Assembly (NCBI RefSeq): GCF_004210375.1
Contig: NC_134834.1
Span: 139,285,009-139,349,008 of the forward strand
From: Tachypleus tridentatus
Taxonomy: Eukaryota > Arthropoda > Merostomata > Xiphosura > Limulidae
Reading direction: 5' to 3'
Length of the DNA stretch: 64,000 nucleotides
Part shown: piece after piece, positions 27,301 to 42,300 of the stretch
Layout of the letters: each line of letters opens with the position of its first letter
Numbering within the stretch: position 1 is the stretch's first letter
Notes under the pieces: generated by a model
Told to the model about the DNA's origin: nothing
The model's input: only the letters and a program-made list of their open reading frames with translations
The model's database searches: none
Position numbers and translations under genes: made by a program

Positions 27301-30300
27301 TCAACTATCACTGTTTTTGTAAATACTATTGTGAATATTATTATTGAAAAATTTGAACATATGTGCTGGATTTTAGTGGCTATTTATTTTTCAATATCAT
27401 ATGTCGATTGCTGGTACAAATGTTAACAGTCTGAAAATATATTTGCGTATCCCGCACAACCCTTTCAGCTGGAAATTGAAATAAAGCTAGAAGTTATGTT
27501 AGCGTTGAAAATTAAAAAAACAAACTTATATTAGCAGATTAATGTAATGTTACAGTCGACGATTAGTATGTTTAATGCTTAAAATTTATTATATTCTACT
27601 ACAATTAATGAATAGTAAATATGACAGCGTGGCTACCCCTTTGAAACCGTTAGAAAATCCAAGTACAAATGGTTTGGTATTTTCAGTATAATGTACTATA
27701 TGAACAAAAGAAGTTGAAAAGCCAAGTCAAAAATCTTAACGTTCGGTAATTATTCATCACTAATTTAAAATTTCTGACTGTTGGTAGAGAAAACAATTAG
27801 CAATGCCTTTAAATTAACCGAGCTCTGGGATTGAGTGACTTTTTTATGACGCTCTCAAAATTTGAGACGTGGAACATTTGCTTCAGGATGAACCGAACCT
27901 GCGATTTTTTAAACCAAAGCTCGGGATACTATTTGCTAGGCCACACTAACTCCTAATGTATTTATAACAATATAATATTAAGTAATACTTCTGTACCCAA
28001 AAACAATTTTTTACGTTTTATTTTACTATATTTATATAAAAGGAGGAAGCGTCACGTCATAAAAGCGAAGTACGTATCATCTTTATATTTTGTTCCCATA
28101 TAATTCTGAACTATTTTATAGAATAATTCTAGCATGAAAGTGCAGATGAAGGGTCTGTCTCAACTCTTTCTTAGAAAGGATACTGACATAAAAATATGAT
28201 GAAAAGATGAAAACACTGCTATTTGTAATATTTGAATAGCTCTGCAAGAGAAAAACACAAAATTATAACAAGGATAAGACCACTTACACCACTACCATAA
28301 TATGAGGATTGGTCATCTAGGAATCTTTCTTCACTCAAAAGTAATTTTAAAAAGTTGTATTTACTCCTATAATTTCTGCACAAAATAATTTGCAAATATT
28401 TTGTCCTTGTAAAGAAGTATAAAACAAACTGTTGCAACACTGAACATGAATTGGTGTATTTCAGTGAGTGATATAGGAGAGCTGATATCTTCAAGGAATT
28501 GTGAAGAGTTTCCATCACTAGACTATTATATAAACCATATTTTTTATAATGACTTATGATTCCATTGAGGATTTTATGTAATAGAAACCTTAAACTTCAC
28601 AAATTTCCTATTAAAGTTACTGTCACAAGAACGTACTGCTGTCATTTATGCGCAACAAAATTTATGCACTATATTGCTACAGCGCCTAAAATGTATTCCT
28701 GCATCAGGATAGATAATTAAGTCACAGAAATAAGTACACATCTACAACGAATGACAGAAAATGGAAATGGGCTCCCTTCTATCATCTTATTTGACATGCT
28801 AGTAAACCCACCTGATTATGCGCTTATGAACTTGTGGTTAACTTAAACTTAGTCATGGAAGTCAACTGAACATACTGTGGAAGGTTAGTGGAGAGATCCT
28901 CCATCCATTTCTATAACTTCATCCTTTATTTACTAATATATTTAAAAATATACTATAGTTAAATACCCCCTACAGGTGATCTACAGCCGCGACAGTGAAC
29001 ACTTGGTGCACACCTACAATAAATGGGAGAGAAGCTCGACTGCTGAAGCGGTACCTGTGAGATCAAGTCTTAAGGATGTATATGGTTTTAAAGATAGTAA
29101 GTAATTTTCACATTTATCTATATCATGATACTTTTGAAACTACTTTTAATTGCGATTTCTATGCAGACAATATAAAATCTATAATATCACAGTTTTAAAT
29201 GTTGCTTTCAAGCCAGATTGATAATAAAATAAACTGTTAACCTAAGTATCAGGCAGAAAATTATAAACATAATATAGTCAAGGTTTTAATCAGCAAGCAG
29301 CGATGAACATAAGAGTACTATGTTTAGGAAGTATGGTCTAAAAACGCAAAGCTTTAAATAGTTCTAGTATTGTATTTATAAGCAATACTCCGCAAAGTTC
29401 GCATTATATTTCTACTTATATCACTGTGATCATTAAAGGACTTCCGCCTAAAATTAAGCTAATATAACTGTTGTAAAGATATTGTAGAGTGCATTAACAC
29501 CCTCTCTATAGGAATGATACGACGATCGTATTAAAGCAATACAAATATCATCTAGAATTTCTTCTCTACAAATAATCAAAAGCTAGATATGAAAAGTTAA
29601 CTGGTTTTCTTGTTTTACCTCAGGTGTACATGCCTCTTTTCAACTATCCAGAGCGTTGCAAGTCGAAATCAGACGAGTGGCCAAAATTGAATTTTCTTAT
29701 TTTTCATTCATCATCATCTTTCTTCAACAAGCCTAACTGCTACCTATCACTAGCAAAACAGTCTTCGCAATCTTTGACTATTAATATTATTATTTTTCTA
29801 TGTAAAAATAGGAAAAAACATAATTCCAGTGTAAACGATATTGTTGTTTTTTGAAGTTGTTTGTGCTTTTTTAACAGAAGCCTGGTGTTACTTTGTAAAA
29901 CTTAAGTACAGAGTGAAACAGGAATTGTCAATCATTAATAATTGAAAATTAGATTAGTGTAACATATAGAATACTCCATGCTTTGTGCATTATAAAAATC
30001 GATTTCTTTAGGAAGTCAGTTCCTAAATTATACACATGAATGAAGTGAAGGAGTAAAAAATAACAGTACTGATAATCAGAATATAGATATGAAGAGCTAC
30101 CTGACATAATCGCTCTACCTTTGGTGTTCCCCTGCTGGATTTACAGCTCCAAAATCAGACGTTCGATTCCTCTCACTGGACTCAGCAGATAGTCTGATGT
30201 GACTTGCTATAAGAAAACCAAAACACACACCCTACCTTTTATGCTTATACTGCATTATAGTTGTCCAACTCGTCCAAAAGTTGAAAACAGTGACTAGACT

Positions 30301-33300
30301 AAACCGAGATTTCATATTTTAGTTCATCATAATCTTTCTTCCACAGGTCTAGCGCCTATCTTGTTATAGCAGTAACTATAATTTTATAATCATTTGATAG
30401 AGCAAAACAATCTTTACTGTCATTGAATACCTACTTTATTATTATTCTATGAAAAATTTATAAAACTTAAATACACTATATAAACTACTACGCCATCTTA
30501 TAAATAAAAAACAAACAAACAAGTATTAGGGAAAGTTATCGCTAAATAAACAGAAATCTATGTAGGGCTGGTTGCTGAAATTATGAGAAGAAACCAACCA
30601 AAACAGAAATGGAAGTTGTGAATTTACATGGAGGATAAAACACCTACATTACTGGCTTCCTCACTGGCAAAACAAAGAGAACCAGAATTTCCAATTGTAA
30701 AACTATATTGTAAAGCAGTCATAAATATGGTGTTCTAAAGTTAACTAAAAGAAATGTATAATGATGAATGCTTAAATTCTATTAAAAATCCATATTTCGA
30801 TAGACGAAGTGGAGAAACAATAATGTAGGGATTTTATGCTTCGTCTAATGTCCGATCAGCTTAGCCTGCTATGTGATCATTAGGTGGATCAAATGATATA
30901 TTTACTTCCATTCCCATCTTGTTTGGTTACGTTTTCTCAAGTTCCGTAGCAAGCCCTACGTAGATGTTTTAGTTAGCGACATTTTTTCCTCACACATGTA
31001 CACATATAAAGTAAGAAATAAACTATAGTATTCGTTTTTCATATTTAATAATAACTGGAAAATTTTCAAACTGAGTTGCGGATTATTTTGATATCTATAT
31101 ATTCATTTCTTAAGCTGAAATATCCTTCCATTGTACAGGAGAAATAAAAACTTGCTTGTAACAAAGGATAAGAAATTATACTTGTATTTTTTCTTAATAC
31201 AATAAACATTGAAATTACAATAAAATACAAGCCAACTGATATCAAGAATTCTGTTAATATATCACCCTGTATCACTGTGTCAAGCTGTGATGAACTGTTT
31301 TTTTTTAATTAAATGAAGGATCGAATCCCACCTCACGATCTTTCTCATATCATTCTGTATCATTGTGTCACGTTTGGTGCTGATTAATCAAGATATGTGG
31401 AAACCTATAAGCAACAGATGGTTTAAAGGTGTGACAAACAGACGCTATTTTAGCCTTATATAATGAACGTATGCGATAAAACACAGAAGGGAATGCATTT
31501 AGTTTGTTTGTTTTTAATCACAAAGCTGTACATTCGATTATATATGATACGCCTACCGAAAATATAAATTCGTGATTGTTAGTGTTAAAAGCCTTTAAGC
31601 CTATCCGCTAAGCCACTATGAGGGTCCTAGAGAGTTTAAGTAAAATATTGCATTAAAATGCTTGGTGACAAGATTTTCTTAGAAAGGTTCCTTCCTGTGT
31701 TTTTTTTTTATAGCAAAACCACATGGGGCTATTTGATGTGTCTACCGAGAGGAATCAAACCCCTGATTTTGACTTTATAAAGACGTGGACGTACCGTTCT
31801 CCCACCGGGGATCAAATTACTTATTTGTGTTTTGAATTTCGCACGAGAGCTATTTGCGTTAGCCGTCCCTAATTTAGCAGTGTAAGATAATCACCACCCA
31901 CCGCCAACACTTAGGCTACTCTTTTATCAACGAATAGTGGCATTGACCGTCACATAATAATACTAAAAGAGCAAGCACGTTTGTTGTAACGGGGATCTAA
32001 ACCCGCGACTCTTAGATTACCAGTCGAGCGTAATAATCACCTGGCCTTGCCGTACCTACCAAATTGCAAGTAGCTATGGCGGCTCGTAAAATTATTGTTT
32101 AAAGGGTTTTTTGTACGCATCTTCCGAACCCGTCTTAGCAAACGACATGAATAGTATTTTAAACATTTCGTTTAGGAGCTACAGATAAATTCTGTTTGAG
32201 GATCGTTATTGTAACTTAAGTGGATTTTATAACTTGTACACTTGACCAAATAAAATGTTGCAATATTAAAGGAGAATAGACTGTTTTGGAAACTAATGAA
32301 ACCATCTGACAAAAATATCATTGTAAGTTTCGAAGGCCATATTTTATGTGTTGAATAAAGAATTCTAGCAATATTTGTTCTATGAAAACAAATTAGTGAA
32401 CTGAAGACTATGGATAAATGTACAGTTCGATTAATCATATAGCATATTTATTTACCATAGTGGGATTTATATTTACGTTTTGATTAAGAATGTTATCAAG
32501 CTTTATCACCAGGTAATGAATAATCTTTCTGTGTTTAAACATATAGATTTGTGGCTATTTAATTTTTTGTTAATAATATTTTGTTGTTTTTTTAGGGACA
32601 TTGTACACCATAAATATGGACTATAAAAATTGTTCTATTTCAAGACCATCTAGCTACAAACCCAAACTTTATCTACCATTCAAAAGAGAGTTACTGCTGA
32701 CCAATCCTAATATTCTTATTAGCAACGATGGTTTCTACTATATGGGAGAGGTTTGTAGAATACCTAGTTTATCAATGTGGAATACTTCTTGATATTACAT
32801 GAAGAAGAAATGTCTTCATTCACTCTCTTTTGAAATACAAATAAGGAATACACTCATGAGCTATGAAGAAAGACATATTTTGATTTGTGATCCTTCTTTG
32901 TATGATTTACAAGTATTTACAAGTAGCTTATGAAAAGTAATACATTATGATTAAACATGAAAAGCCATGTGCCATTTCAAAATGTTTAAGTTGTGAATAT
33001 TCATAACTATTCTCATGTAAAACTGTATTCACCTCAACGATATAAATAGTCAATTTGCGTTCCACAAATGAGTAAGTCCAAGACCTCACAAAGACAATGT
33101 GAGGTAGCAGGCAATTTCTTTCATAAACGTACAAATGTCTATATAAATGTAACAAGAAAAAGAAGTATTAGAAATTGAACAAATTAAAAGTAAACACCTT
33201 GTTAATCCAATGTTCTGAATGTTGTTCATTTATTTAGTTTTAGTCAATTCTAAACCTAAACATGATACAATGTTGTATGTTTTTAATTTCTGATTCTTTA

Positions 33301-36300
33301 CTTTTTATTTTATACAAAATAACGTGAGATGCTTTGATACATTTTTTTTAAATTCAGACACATAAACAAATAATTAAAGCCATATGATAATATTATTTGA
33401 AATAAAACATTCGCACACTTTATAGCAGTATTTAGAGGTTGATTTGAGGAATGAAGTTTTATCAAAAATTTTTATTTTAAGCTATTTTTAGTTAAAAACG
33501 TTTTTGTCGTCAACAGTTACAAAATATTGTTTTCCACCTTCTTTACCATATGGTATCATTATTCCATTTTATACAATAGTGTTGTTAGTTCCATTGACAT
33601 TCTTTATTGTATCTTATTCTTTCGTTTTGCATAATACAGTTAACAGTGACCTGCATTTTCTATATTGTATGGTATCATTTGCAAATATTTTAAAGCTATA
33701 GCGCTTCCTGCTTGTTTTTCTTATACAAAATAAAAAATGAAACTTAAGGCACATGGATCAGGATGTGAAATACGTTTTCTGGTAGGATAACATATTGGTG
33801 ACTTGGTGATCAGGATGTGAAATACGTTTTGTGGTAGGATAACATATTGGTGACTTGGTGATCAGGATGTGAAATACGTTTTGTGGTAGGATAACATATT
33901 GGTGACTTGGTGATTAATAAATATATAGAGGTTGTTTTAATCCATTTTTGTTAACTTAGAGTGAAGAAAGAAATATACCAGTTTCTGTGTTCGAGAAAAA
34001 AGTTAAGATGTTCCCACTTGGACCAAATATTTTGTCAGCTTTCGTAGTGATCACACGTTATTATACGAGCGTGAGTAAATTTTATGAATTAATGCAATTT
34101 TCACTTTAGGCTCCAAAGTAAACAACTTTTATATTCTGCATTTATGCTTTTTTTACAGTATTAGTTCTCTTTTGTTACTTTTCATATTCGTCTGCTTTGA
34201 AATTAAATTATGTGCACAAGACGGTGAATACATTACAAATTGGAAAGATATATATTTGGACTCTAATGGATGTTTTGAGAGGAGATCTTATGTAACTGTT
34301 TTCTTTATTTTCGCGTGTTTACTACTTAAGGATACTTGCAACTTATAAAGATATGTCATTTTAATTAACGACTTAAAGTGGGTTGATGTTACTCATTATT
34401 AAACGTGCACTGAATTCATACAAGTCTATTCGAGATTTTATAGTTGATAAGGAGAATGAAGAATGATATGTGAAAGCTAAACATGCTACTCATTTAATTA
34501 CCAAATCTTATATTGAAGTTTATTTTATTGTATTTAACCACATTCACAATAAGTTAACTTTTACGATAAAGAGCTGACATGACATACTAGAATTTGTACA
34601 TCCAATTATACGTTATTTGTTTGAACATTTTTAAACAATGGATAGCTTCAGCTGTGTTTCCTTATCCATACGTTTTATATCTAAATAGCAAGATGAAGCT
34701 GATTAACTACATTTGGCTAAATCCAAGTTTCTAACAATTTGTTAAAATAAAGTAAAGGTTTTGACAAAAATTGCATCAAATAATGATTTTCCGAAGATTT
34801 TTCGAAATAAATATAAGATATTAAGGCATTACCAATAAAGTATACGTGTTGAATTTATCAGATTTTACCTGTATAAGGTATACTATCTATATTGAAGATA
34901 TTAAGACTAATTACATTTTATTCACCTTTGTTACACAGAACGAGGTTTCGTATGGAAGCGACAGAGTAGAGACACAAGTTCCCATCCGTGTAACACTTCG
35001 AGCATATGACGATTTAAAGAAACCAAAAGTATGTATTTAATATTTAAGGTGTCACTTATAGAAAAAAAATAGGTATTTTATATGTATTGTTTTATCTGTT
35101 ACAAAACAGCAAAATATATTAAATACAATTTGGAAAACAAATTGCAACCCTTTGGTTAAAAATAGTTTATAGATTATCAATGGAGGTGAAGTTACAATGT
35201 TTTTATGCGTTTAAAACGATCTATTTTATATAAAAGTTTTAAAGATTTTCATAAATAAATGGAAAAGTATTATTGAACTTTCACTTTTCTGGACAGTTGA
35301 GTCTTTTTTTTTTTTTAGAATACAGACATATCTAAGATATCGGACATTTATTTTACAGTATTTCAAGTCCCATGTTGTGTAATTATATACATATACATTT
35401 ATCTAAAGTGTTTATTGAAGTGTGTACTGTCATTTTATCACACTTTTCTCGTTTTAGGTGGATACACTTTAAAATAATGCTGCCAGGATGTTTTCTGAAA
35501 GAAACTTTGTTATTCAGCTTTTGATTATTTTTACGCTTATATTCCATATACAGCCGATAAAAATAAAAGGAAATTCATGTATGCTTACGTATATAACACA
35601 CAAAAACAAAGCCCGCACTGACATGGCACTAAGTCCACGGACTTAGTACGTTAGAAACCCGGTTCAGATACAGATAGCCCATTGCGTAGCTTTGTGCTTA
35701 ACTTTAAACAAACAAAGGCACTTTATTTTTCTTTAAACAAGAGTAACGTATATTTCGATTAAAGATCAAATCACAACATAAATTCAAAATTTAAGAGTAT
35801 GAATTTGATTTTTGGGTTGTGGAAGAGTATTTGTTTTATATTGCCATTAGTAGCTATGGTTAATCACTCAGTACGCACAACTGATCTGTTTTCGAGATTT
35901 TATTGAAAAACTTTCGTTTTTGTTTATTTGTGTTTAATTTCGAAGCTGCACAACAATTTGTCTGAATTGAAGTCACAGAGGATGTCTAACCCCATTTTGT
36001 TTAGCTTTCTCAAACTTACCGCTGATAGACTAGTGGGCAACGTCCATGTTATACCGTAAAAAGTTATACGTATATAAACAAAAAAACACTCTGCTATTTT
36101 ACAACACATATTGTGTTGTAGGGATATAAATGCACATTTTGTGTGTTTAAAAATATGTGTGATTTTCCATTTTAGATTTCAGTTTAGTTTAATGTATTGT
36201 TGTGTTGCGAGTCATATTATTTGTAAGTAAACTGTATAATATTCAGCCCAAACACTGTAATGTGTTTCCTTACCACACAATAATTTTGTTACAGTTAACG

Positions 36301-39300
36301 TGAATTTGTATTCCAAGTATTATAAGTTGTGCTGTTTTGGTTAATTGTTTAATTTGTTTGTAATTAAGCACAAAGTTACATATTGAACTATTTGTGTTCT
36401 GCCCCACTGGTATCGAAATCTGGATTCTAGCATTGTAAGTCTGCAGATATATCGCTGTACCACTGGGGGACGTGGTGTTTTGATTCAGGTCTTTTATATG
36501 TGTGTGTGTATGTATCTTAGTGAACATAATTACATTCTAATGAAGTTAAATAATAAAATTATAAGGAAGGACTGCGTTGAAAACAGAAAATCTCCCCACT
36601 GACTAATTATATAATTTGGTATTTTGAGTCAAAAAGAAGCCGAAACAAAAAAAAGGAAACAAAAAACGCTGCATCAATTGAAAAAAAATCTCGGGGTACA
36701 AGTTAAAACGTTAAAATGTACCCTAGGTTTTGGATGTGACTGAAAAGATACAGTTGATGCAGCGATTTTTGTTTAATTTGCTTTTGTTTCGGCCAATTTT
36801 TCAGTTAAAATAGCAAATTATATAATTTGTCAAAGGTTGGATTTGCTGTTTCTAACGCAGTCCTTCCTTATGATTTTACTGATTCAACTTCATTAAAATG
36901 TAATTATTTTTACTAGAATATATTTAATGTATATGAATGATCGCTTACTATTTTGCACTTTCTATTACATTGCTCAATCTTCATGAAGTTAAGTATAATA
37001 GCCTTAACTAATGATATATTGTGAAAATATAATTTAGCCTTGCGAACTGATTGTAGAAATTGTAATGATGCATATGTTACAAAATGTAATAGCAAAAGAT
37101 GTTTCACATGTCCTGCTCTAAATACTTTTCATCATATTACTTCCCCAAATTCATTTTGTAAAATAAAAAAAATAATTTATCTTTTAACATGTACTAAATG
37201 TAATATGAAATATGTGGGTCAAACTTCAAACTCGTTACACATGTATAAAAAACTTTAATGGAGCTGAAGTTAAAAACAATTTAATTAATTCTATAGAATT
37301 AAAACATTTCAGGATTCACCTCTTTACCTCTGTTAAGATAACTATATTAGAAATAGTTAATAAAGTCACCAATAGACTGCAACGAGAACATTTCTACATT
37401 TTGAAACATAGAACGTCATATCCTTTGGATTAAACCAAGATTTTAATAATTCTACTGCTTTGAATTTGAGAAATGATTATTGTGTTGCTAACTTTTCTTT
37501 ATTTTGTAATTTTTTTGTTTTTGAGTTAAAATAACAAATTATATATATATATATACAGAGCATAAGCAATATCAGCTCATTCTGTTTTTGCCAGCTGACT
37601 GATTTGATAACAATAAACGTTGCATATTTTTCAACTGAACCGCATGACATGGAAAATAATTTTGACGTGTCCAGTTGTTTTGTTGACAATTCAATGTCCA
37701 GATGGTTTCAGATATCTTTTCCATGTAAGTATTCATATCTTTAACCATCATTATCATGGTTTTTGTTATTTGTATTCAGATTAATTTTTAAAATAAAAGT
37801 AGCTGAGGTATTAATGGAACCAGCAAGTCGAAACAGCAAACATCAACATCTTCTATGTATATTTCAAACTGTTGATGTTAAAAAAAAACTGATATGTTTC
37901 AAGAAGCCTTTGAGGTATCCAGATGCTAAAAAAATTAAATCAGTTTTAAAAGAATGAAAAGTACTTAAATCATCCTTCTAGGTACATCTAACATGAAAAT
38001 ATATTGTTAAATATCTGAAGTTAACAGTAATCGCATTGCATTCCTTGTTACAAAATTTCATTCAGAATTCCCTAATCATAATATTTACATAGTAATAAGA
38101 CATGCTTGAAAGAATTAGATAATGAAAGAATTTTATCTGAGATAATGAACTGATACTAAGTATTTTATAATATGCACTAAGCTTAATAAGCTGTTGTTGA
38201 TTGCGATTAAGTATTCAAATTACCAGTAGACTTAGGTTTATTTCTCACTTTTCAAACTGCTAATAACAATCAGTCTATTAATTACTTTAAATATAATTTT
38301 TATGAAACTTAAAAAAAATGTTTATATACAAATATTTTTACATTTTAAAAATCTGTTGTTGTTCTACAAACAATAAAGTGTTTCCTAACTATATTAATTT
38401 TGTAAAAAAAATTAAAGCATTTAAGACCTCATCATTAAAGTAAGAAGCATTTGCATTTTGTTTGTTAAACAGTATCGTAGTTGTAATGACCTAATTAGAT
38501 GAAGTACATTTGAAAGAGTGAAGTATATTTAAAAGACATTTCTTGCCTAACTTGGACAAAAAATATATATATAGAACCCTACTACTTGAATATTCGTGTT
38601 TTTCTGACATGATGATTGTTTACCTTAAACTGACATATGGTAACAATGTCAAACAAACAACACAAACAACTTGGGAAAATTTTACTGAGATATTCTGTCC
38701 TTTCAATAGAAATAAATAAAAAAGTGATTATATTATTCACATATCTAATTATTTATGTTTCTGTAAGAATGCTTCGGATAAACAAGGAGGAAAATATTTT
38801 TGATGATACTCCTGATGATGTTAGACTGCGTTGTCCTGACTGTATTTAGTACATGATGATTTTATATGTACTAGCGAATATTGTCAAATGCTATATATTT
38901 CTATAAAACTCGTATTAGCTCAGTGATACTAATTTTTGATTATATTTCAGTAAAAGCATATGATGTACTTAAATCACTTCCAATTGTGGCTGCAATCAAG
39001 CAAAATTTCTTGCAGCAAGCGAAATCAACAGCTGACATTTCACCTCTTCGAATACCAAAGGTTATGGTATGTGTTTTAAAAATTGAGTGTTCTAGTTATT
39101 AATTATACTGTTGAGTGATAATAACTCCACTTTGGAAGCATAAAATACGAAACATAATTTGAGACATACTATCACTAATACAGCGGAATTGCTTTATATT
39201 AGTCAACTTTACTAACAGTATGTTAACATTCATGATAAACCTTACGAAAATGAAATATTTTTAATCTTTTTTATTAGTATTATACTTTCGTCTTCCGTAA

Positions 39301-42300
39301 AATATTTTGTTTAAAGTTAGTCGTAAGTCAATCAGGCAATGAGTGTACGTTTTCATTTCTCACAGTGTATGCTCACTAATAAAAAACGTGTTATGTTTTA
39401 GGTTGACTTTACTACAAAAGAAATGTTTATTACAGCGTTGTTACTAGAAAGGCCTCCGTATTTCTGTAAGTAGACTAACGATCATGTTTATCTATTAAAT
39501 ATTATTTCTTTTATTTGGTAAACAAACTCCATTAAATAATAAATAAAAATTGTAACACTGTTTATTGACTCTTGGTCTTAACACGCTTGAGGAATGTTTA
39601 TAACAATATCTGCATCTTGTTCTAGAATATTAAGTAACTCGACTCTATGCTAGCTAGATCTTTCTTTAGATAAAAAAAATATAAGCCAAAATTAAGATTC
39701 GCAAAAATGGATTATTATGTTAAAGATCGAAAAGTAGCCCTTAAATGACACGTTGTTTACTTTTGCGGCTTAATGATTAGTGAATTAAGTCGCATAATAA
39801 CAGAGTTCGCTATTACCCATTTGCTAACAGTTGTTTTCGTTTACCTTCTGAAAACTTTTGCCATTCAATCGTTTGTGCATTTTCTTTAATTAGCTCTTTT
39901 CAAGACCAATGTCAATTGGTCAATTGACCAAAGATCATCTAAATACTGTAAAAACCTCTAAACGTAAACATTTAGACCTTTACAAGACACTCCGATGTAA
40001 ACATTCTCTAGTCATTTATAAATTTTTTGTCATAAATATTATCCAATCATTTTCAGGACTTTTGAAATACAAACATTCTCTAGTACTTTTATTTTATAGT
40101 TGTTATCAAAAGATGTCTCTTACTAGGTTTACATTCCTGAATACAAAGGTATTTTAGTCTTTTACATTCTACTACTTTTGCTAAATACACTTATGAGTAC
40201 AGTATCTCATTCTTTAAGTGTCATACCAAGCCATTCTTATTTGAATAATAAATCTAATAAATCCAGCAAAATTCAAAACCATATGCAACCATTTACTTAC
40301 AATATCTGCCGATGTATCCCCTCTTATAAAGTAGGTCATCTAGCCAGAACTTAGACCAGTGTGTACTCTGAAAGATGCTTATACAAAGTGGCTTTGGTAT
40401 TTTAAAAACCCAGTTATAATATTTGAGTTCATCATTTTTCCTCACCTGTGTTTCTTTAACTTTTACAAATGGTACGCATTTTACAATTAGCTTTATAACT
40501 TTTCTTGTTTACAATCATGTTTTTACATCTTTTTTCTCTTTAAAATGCGTATATCATAATTTATTTTACTTCTTTCTAACGCTTATTTCGAGTTAATAAT
40601 TATCTGTTAATTAAGGCTCAATATACATCTATTGGATCTTCCTTGTTTTCAAATTACTGTCTTAAATTTAGCCTTTTCTCTTTTTAACTAAAAGATGACT
40701 TATCATAGAGCGCAAACATCAGTCAAAAAAGAAAGCAAGAAAGAATTGAAAACATCAGCTTGTAATCCATCGTTTTGTACTTTTTATTTTCATTTCTGTA
40801 ATATTTAGTTTTCAACATAGAATTTATCTCTCGACCAGAATTAAAGTAATGCTTTTAGATGGTAAATCAAGACAGTATCAATTTTGATAATTATTTATTG
40901 GAGGTTTTGCAAACATCTTTGAAAAGTAAGTAATCTGCTGTATCCAAATATGTAATCCATGTGATGGTAACAGTCGGGAGTTGTGAGCAGGATTTCAAAG
41001 TAGCCGGACCAGTAAATCAAATTATTCAACCTTTTTTCAATGTATGTTTGAGGCTGGAGACGATGTACATGATTTCCTGATATGGCTGGTAACTGCTAAC
41101 ACTATTATTACTAACCTATCTGCATCAAACATATTTTTGCTGCCACCACATTATATTTGAACTTTATAGATGGATTTGCCTCAACTATATTTGTCCAAAT
41201 GTTGATTGTGGTCATTTGTTTGAATGGAAGGTATGCACAAATCTTCACAATGGTCTATCTGTGCTCTGCCTACCACGGATCTCGAAACCCGGTTTCTAGC
41301 GTTGTAAGTCCGCAGACATACCGCTGTGCCACCGATCGTGGTCTCATCATCAGCGGTTGCACAGTTTGCAAATAGAACATCTTGGAATCTTACATATGCA
41401 TACAATCGAGAGAATAACGGTGATTGGTGATGAGGTGTGGAAAAGTAGCAAAGTTCCAGCTTTGAAAGTGTCTGCTGAATAATCTATTTGAGAAGATACA
41501 AGTGATCGAATAACGTATATGCAGAAGTAACGACGGACAACAAAGAATGCTCACGTATCGGACTCGTCAGTTACACAACAAAAGGTAATGTGTATAAGAC
41601 TTCTGCTAATTTTGTGTCATTTTTTTTTCTATTTGTAAATTGTAATATTCATATTATATCGTATGTTACAGCATTTTGAAAGTTCATTACAATCGGAAAA
41701 ATCCCGGATTTTTTTACGTCTAATCCCTGCCACCTTGACTCCTTTGGAAAATGCCCTGTGTTAAATAAAAACACAATGGATATCTGAAGAAACAGACGTT
41801 GTTGTTTATCAGAAGTTTAGCTTCTATCCTTATTTGAGAGCATTATATACTAACGGAAACACAAATGGGCGAAGAATATTGTAGAAGATCACATGTTGAG
41901 GAAATAAAAATGTTCCTGTATATCGAAATTGTGTTCTAGCTAAACATGAGCTAAACAGTGCAGTTACAAGTTTTAAAAATAACATGCTTACCTCTTGATA
42001 TTACAGTAGATAAAAAATTGCAACTTCAAATTAGCATGTTAACCACATGTAAACATTTTATTCCAAGTACAGTTAATTTATAACATTAATCAAGTAAATA
42101 AATTATTTAAATTAATTCATCAAAAAGTCGTATGTTTAAATTAAAGACAATAATATTTATTTAGGTGATTATAATTCTGTGCTGGTCAGTTATTAGTGCA
42201 TCATAAGATACTGTTTGAAGTTGCAAGTTTCTGCTTCATGAAGTAGGTCTTATGTTACCTTAACATATGCAAATCTGACTTAAAATAGTACTTAAAAATT

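Larger units (their letters stand above)
35029..38786 (+). other. Intron 11 (3.8 kb)
   Basis: Apart from two SINE-B copies, the palindrome and the Penelope-like relic, it is AT-rich, with a short (ta)n run at 37543-37554. Nothing is recognised from 37.6 to 38.7 kb. Confidence 0.5.

Noticed and set aside
28219-28518. 99-codon ORF on the - strand in intron 7
   Set aside because: No recognisable domain, no splice support and no similarity I could see to retroelement blocks.
37543-37554. (ta)n run and other short AT microsatellites
   Set aside because: Expected by chance in DNA this AT-rich; no array longer than a few units.
41157-41405. Two opposing ORFs of 72 and 74 codons
   Set aside because: Both are readings of the SINE-B copy at 41222-41338.
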